Below, in pieces: positions 59,647-64,000 of a DNA stretch of 64,000 bases. The position numbers and the translations under genes were made by a program. The notes beneath the pieces were generated by a model. The model worked only from the letters and a program-made list of their open reading frames with translations. It was not told the DNA's origin and made no database searches. This stretch comes from Bursaphelenchus xylophilus. Taxonomy: Eukaryota; Nematoda; Chromadorea; Rhabditida; Aphelenchoididae. Location: the NCBI GenBank assembly GCA_904066235.2, contig CAJFCV020000002.1, forward strand, positions 9,238,001 to 9,302,000. Reading direction: 5' to 3'. Within the stretch, counting starts at the first letter, position 1; each line of letters starts with the position of its first letter.

Positions 59647-59890
59647 TTATTTCAGGAAGGGTTTTGGATCTGGTGACGATGATAATCCTGGTTGCGGTAT
59701 TCAAAAGTAATTAAAAAGGCAGACAAATCTAGACGAAAAATACAGTAACATTTAGGTATGATTTACCGACAGACGTCGTTAAATTTTGGACATCTCGACG
59801 GCACAATTGCAGGAGCTCACTGCTCATTGTTTTAGAATTCCCGGAAAACGGAAGTAAGGTAATGATAAGCGCGAATACAGGGCATAGCAT
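59647..59890 (-). CDS. Possible mini-gene for a 54-residue secreted peptide
   Basis: Two possible exons, 59767-59890 and 59647-59687, join in frame across a TCG/GTAAAT donor and an AACCAG acceptor. Exon 1 begins MLCPVFALIITLLPFSG, a good signal peptide, and continues with SELLQLCRRDVQNLTT. Exon 2 adds LSSSPDPKPFLK and a stop. The acceptor has a weak pyrimidine tract and no poly-A signal was seen. The family is unknown. A non-spliced reading ends soon after the donor. The start lies about 470 bases upstream of transporter B on the same strand. Confidence 0.25.
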
Positions 59891-60019
59891 ACGATTAAAG
59901 TACTTATAAAGAGAAATGTTTAATTTTGGGATAATAGGCCAATAGGACCCATATTTTTTATAGTAAAACAAATGTATATGTAAATGAGAAGTGATCAACT
60001 TTAGACCAATAAAAAGTGA

Positions 60020-61660
60020 CAAGTTTTCCTCCTTGAGAACTTGGACTCATGCCAAAAAAATGGCCGTATCAATCACAGTGTAGGGCTAGATTCAGAGGTC
60101 AACAGCGCTTCCTATTGCATTCAGAATAGACATTGACTCATGGGCAAATTAATTGTATACTTGCGATAAATGGATTGTAGTATTGGAATTAAATAAAGGG
60201 AAAATTATTTTCTCGTTGTACCAAATATTGGTCAATGCAGAACTGGGTTGAAATAGCAGCCATTTGTTATAGTTTCAAAAAAATTTTCGAGCTTTTAGCT
60301 AGCCAATACCAATTTTTACCACACTAGAATTCGCTAGAGGGCCTAAGCGTCTTTTGGCCCGGCCTGAGGGCCATATCTAATCTAGAATACAGTTCGCTAG
60401 CAGTTTTGACTTCTTGATGGAATGTTATTGGTGTGAGCCTTCAAGAAATTGACCACAAGGTTGATAAATGAATACTTTCCTAACCAAAAAATAAAAAAGT
60501 TTTTTGAGAGCGCCTTCTCTCCTCATTCTACTTGCTCCGTTGCACACAAAGATCGCTGGAAATCTTGGCTTTACCTGCAAAGCGGAAGCCAAATTTTCAG
60601 AATTCAAAATATGTTATAGACCGATTACATTTGCAGAAATAAAGGAATATCTTCTCGTTTCAGCTCTCGGATCCCCCTTAAAAGCTCACAACCTTTTACC
60701 TGAACTAACTACCCGTTCATCCCACTCAAAACAAGGTTTATGTAGCTCCTCTTCCCCAGCGTGATGTCCTTTTTCCAAATATGACGCGCAGATAAACCAA
60801 TCCTTTTCGGCTTTTATTTGAAGCGCAAGTCCCAAAAATGGATATGAAGATTCGAGACGAACGGAGCGGAATAAATAAAAATGGAATAAAATTATCTCGC
60901 GTTTCGAAACGCATATCAAAACTTTCGAAAAAAATTGAATCTGTTCGTCATATTTTTGCGGAGAGCTTCTGCTTGATTGGTGTGAATACCATTGTTCGGC
61001 GGTTTAGAGAATAGATTAGTAATGTGTTTTGAATTACATCGATTCATTGGCGAGACAAAAGAATGGCTTAAAGATTATGTTAAGACAAAAAAATGATTGG
61101 TATTTTAAACAAGGTTATGTACAACGAGCTTCCGGGAACTTAAAAATTACTTGTTATAGGAGAATGTTGCTCTACGAAAGTTTACTTTGGCAAAAAACTG
61201 ACCGTTGAAACCTCTGTAAATTGTTTGTTATAGTCAGGTTTTGTTGTGTGGGAACTTTCTGTATAAATTTCAAAATGACAGTATATAAGTATATATTGCT
61301 ATATAAAGCTTTGGATTTTGCAATATTGGAGGCAGTCTATGGAAAAAATTAAAAAAATAATTAAATATTTCGAGCGGTTTGACTGATCAAAGAGACGTGA
61401 TCTTTATGTAAAGAGAGCAAAGATCTATCGCCGCAAAACTGACAGAGTAAAGAGAAAGGAAAAGTAAAGGACTGCAGCTTTAATAAAATATTACAAAAAT
61501 TTCATTTGCAATCACAATGAACAATACATGTCGTTCAACAAGGAAGTAAAAAAAGATGTTAAACAGACAATTTTACTATTGCGATGCCCCTATTTTATGA
61601 GAAATTTTTTACCGAATTTTTTTCATTTTCGGTACAATAACAGTTTACGGTGACACTAGG
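60020..61660. other. Gene-free spacer
   Basis: AT-rich, with isolated hairpin MITE debris near 60.55 kb (AATCTTGGCTTTACCTGCAAA-like). Open frames are short and featureless. No RNA gene or regulatory site could be supported. Confidence 0.35.
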
Positions 61661-61738
61661 AGACACTCGCTCCATACCGTCTACAGTGTGGCTCGCACCA
61701 TAGCAGGGTTCATTGCGATCAACGGCGCGGGTGGGAGA

Positions 61739-62317
61739 TCAAAATCTCCAATACTACAAAGGAAACACAAGAAATATTACACTGAACACTCAAAAATATC
61801 AAGAAAAGGCACTAAGAAATGATGTGATGTGAGGTGTAGACTACAAAAAGAGATCAGTACAGACAACTGAACCAAAAGTAGGGCAAAAAATTTGATACAA
61901 ACGTCAAAAAATATTTGAAAAATCTCTATGCCTTTTCTATACGGCATTGGCTAAAAGTCAGCAATCTTCTTCTTCAAAACAAAATGTTGTTACCCAGTGG
62001 TCTATCAGATAAAAAGCAGATATAAATCTCAATTTAACCGCTTAAAAACCCCTTTAAAAAGTTTATAAGAGCTCAAAATATTATCTGTGCGCTCGGAACA
62101 TTAACGAAGCAAGGATTTGCATAAATCAGCATGCATTATCCCTGGGAGAGCTTGATTTTCCCAGCAGCCTACTTTCACACTAACTTACACACTTAATGTT
62201 TCATAAGTAAGTTGCATTCAAACCGCGGAAAAAAACCCCTTATATACTGTTTTATTGACCTTCCAACAAACGACTTACACCTCCGTCGATTGTAAATACC
62301 ACTCCGTCGCAGTGTTT
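61739..62317 (-). pseudogene. Possible C-terminal remnant of a short-chain dehydrogenase
   Basis: On the minus strand 62279-62317 reads KHCDGVVFTIDGG, like the end of many short-chain dehydrogenase/reductases (G-x-V-x-x-x-DGG), and stops at a GTAAGT donor. A strong acceptor (TTTCCTTTGTAG) at 61754 could join YWRF and a stop at 61739-61753 in phase 0. Just upstream, after an in-frame TAG, is ADLATKFGNGEVAKTI, plausible for the segment before it, so a stop and a short deletion seem to break it. No NAD-binding or YxxxK exon was found within the window. It could also be chance. Confidence 0.25.
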
Positions 62318-62618
62318 CTAACCGCTAATCGTTTTAGCAACTTCCCCATTCCCGAATTTTGTTGCAAGGTCAGCTAATTGCACTCTGTGTTAGATCACAT
62401 TCTGAACCCGCTAGAATCGGAGACTTTGATGAGAGGTCATGCTGTTCTGAAATGTTGCGAAAAGGCAACAAAAAGATCAAAAGTCTTGCCGTGATTTAGT
62501 ATACACATTAATGTGGAAGTTTAGCTGGTTACAATTGCGATTTGTGTAGATGTAATAATGTGTGGTGACAAAAATAGCAGCTATGTGAAAACTTTCACTA
62601 TTACAAAGCAGAAAACGG

Positions 62619-63425
62619 TAAAAGTTCCTTATTCTGATCACAACATATAACTTCGTGCAAGATAGTCAGAATTGGCTAAACTTTCTAAGGTTGACCGATT
62701 TCGGGCTCAAAAATTTGGAATGAAAATGTCAGAGGTCATTACGAGGGCCTCCGCAAACTTGGGCAAGTGATGAAATCTCTCCCGTACTGAACTTATTGCT
62801 TCCGTATGGGACCCAAATGAGCCCCAATAGCCTTTGGAGCTAACTTACGGGGGAAGTACCCCAACTGCGACGCTCAGATTTTGATGAAACTTGGCACAAA
62901 TTTAGAATAATTTTTTCTAAGATATATGCGAGAATCCTAGCTCGCCCTTTGCAGAAACAACCGAGATTTTTAGATCAAAAGTTAGCGAAAATTTGACACT
63001 TTTTGCCGAGTTTCGGTACAAAAAGTTTCGTGCCTATTTCTACCATCGAGGATAATGTTTCCACAAAAAAATCATTTTTTTCCGCATGAAGCTGGCAAAG
63101 TTATGGCCAAAAAGTGTTTTTCTCTCTGACCGCTCTCCGCGTTTACCGTACTCTCTCGTCGGCAAAGATCGTTCGATATCTCGGCGGCGCTTGCAAAGCG
63201 CGAGCTAAAACTTTCAGGAATTAAAAATCAGTCCATGCCCGACGTGTGTGCAAAATTTTAAAAAAATCTGAGCGTCGCACTCGGGGTACTTCCCTTGTTA
63301 ATAAACACATAGGTAGTGTAGTAATCCAGAAGAAGTTAGATCAAAACCTTCTGTTCCTAACTTTAGTTTCCAAGCTTGGGCGCAGCTCGCAGAGTTCGTT
63401 AGTTGTGGCCAGAATACAGAATTGT
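62619..63425. repeat. AAAGTTCCTTATT element split by a hairpin MITE
   Basis: Left part 62619-62845 has AAAGTTCCTTATTCTGATC and a CATACGGAAGCAATAAGTT-like block (inverse orientation) shared with 42976-43371. Right part 63300-63425 has CCAAGCTTGGGCGCAGCTCG, also shared with it. The 62848-63297 MITE lies between them. Confidence 0.55.
62848..63297. repeat. Hairpin MITE, CAAGGGAAGTAC superfamily, nested
   Basis: 450 bp, CGGGGGAAGTACCCC to TACTTCCCTTG, TTA on both flanks. It is inserted into an older inverted-repeat element. Confidence 0.87.
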
Positions 63426-63429
63426 TTTA

Positions 63430-64000
63430 TAGAAAATTATAGCTCTTGTGTTGAAAGTGGAGACAATATCTAAGTTAACAAATACAGTCATATTTCAACA
63501 CAACAAGACCTGTCTAAAACGAACAATTTTGGAGGTAATTTTTGTTCGAATATCAGCCTACGTAAAGCGAAACCTTTACTGTAACAAATAAATCGTTTAT
63601 TCTCAAGCAGTTTGTTGCACAGCGGCTTCACTGTAATTACATTCCCCGACTGGATCATGTGGCAAACCACAACGAACTTTCAGTCGCATTACCAGATCCC
63701 ACCAATTACACCCCACTAATTCGACACAAACTGATTCCCTTCCATAAATACCCCCGCCTGACACATCAACTATTCATCGGATAACACAAAGGCGCCCATA
63801 ATTTGAATCACATGAAGAAAAACACACGGCGATTACTTTGTACCTGACTTGTAAAACACGGAAATTTTAGAAATGTCTGCAAACGGGAAGGGCAACTGAT
63901 CATGAAAAAACAGTTTTGCTTCAGTGTAAAGTTTGTGTGGTATCAGATGGGAGACGAATTCGTTGAAATGGATGATGTTGGAAAAACTGTTTCAAGACAT
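63430..64000. other. Right-edge spacer, no gene recognised
   Basis: No open frame with recognisable features and no family repeat. A CCCGACTGGATCATGTGGCAA piece near 63645 resembles the CCACTGGATCAGG terminus only weakly and was not called. A gene beginning beyond the edge cannot be excluded. Confidence 0.3.

Overview
The window is nuclear DNA of a nematode. Introns and spacers are AT-rich, splice acceptors are of the TTTTCAG type, and several ATGs sit 0 to 3 bases behind such an acceptor, as expected for spliced-leader trans-splicing. The best-preserved protein (RAB-3) and the other products also look nematode-like. No species call is attempted. I assembled exons by hand from homology, GT/AG signals and reading-frame continuity. 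All complete models close to an exact multiple of three.

Layout: (1) 1-1810, 5' part of bbs-1 (minus), running off the left edge. (2) 1811-9460, a gene-free stretch full of short palindromic elements, with a GC-rich block at 5.4-5.8 kb. (3) 9461-11349, rab-3 (plus), whose single intron holds a nested pair of transposable elements. (4) 12173-18529, VPS35L of the Retriever/Commander complex (minus, ten exons), convergent with rab-3. (5) 19431-23512, a secreted astacin protease with EGF, CUB and ShK modules (plus), divergent from VPS35L. (6) 27513-32389, LAT-type amino-acid transporter A (plus), convergent with (7) 32568-33554, a small secreted eight-cysteine protein (minus). (8) 33.6-38.2 kb, large palindromes and a minisatellite. 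(9) 38290-43565, the acetyl-CoA transporter SLC33A1 (minus). (10) 43.6-54.1 kb, repeats, including a duplicated block of GC-rich hairpins. (11) 54116-54621, a secreted phospholipase A2-like protein (minus). (12) 55842-59421, transporter paralogue B (minus). (13) 59.4-64 kb, repeats, one possible mini-gene and one dehydrogenase-like remnant. The genes do not form a pathway or an obvious operon.

The most striking content is the mobile DNA. At least six families of non-autonomous inverted-repeat elements are present and no transposase gene was seen. One superfamily unites elements of about 450, 565-590, 1170 and 1450 bp through the same terminus (CAAGGGAAGTAC and variants) and a three-base TNA target duplication, as in PIF/Harbinger elements. 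Its three larger types each carry a different tRNA-like module with A-box and B-box sequences. In the 1170-bp type the module lies in both arms. A second family (CAGTGGCGGACC termini, TA duplication) has about 14 copies, most of them in introns of the genes above. Nested insertions give a relative order of activity.
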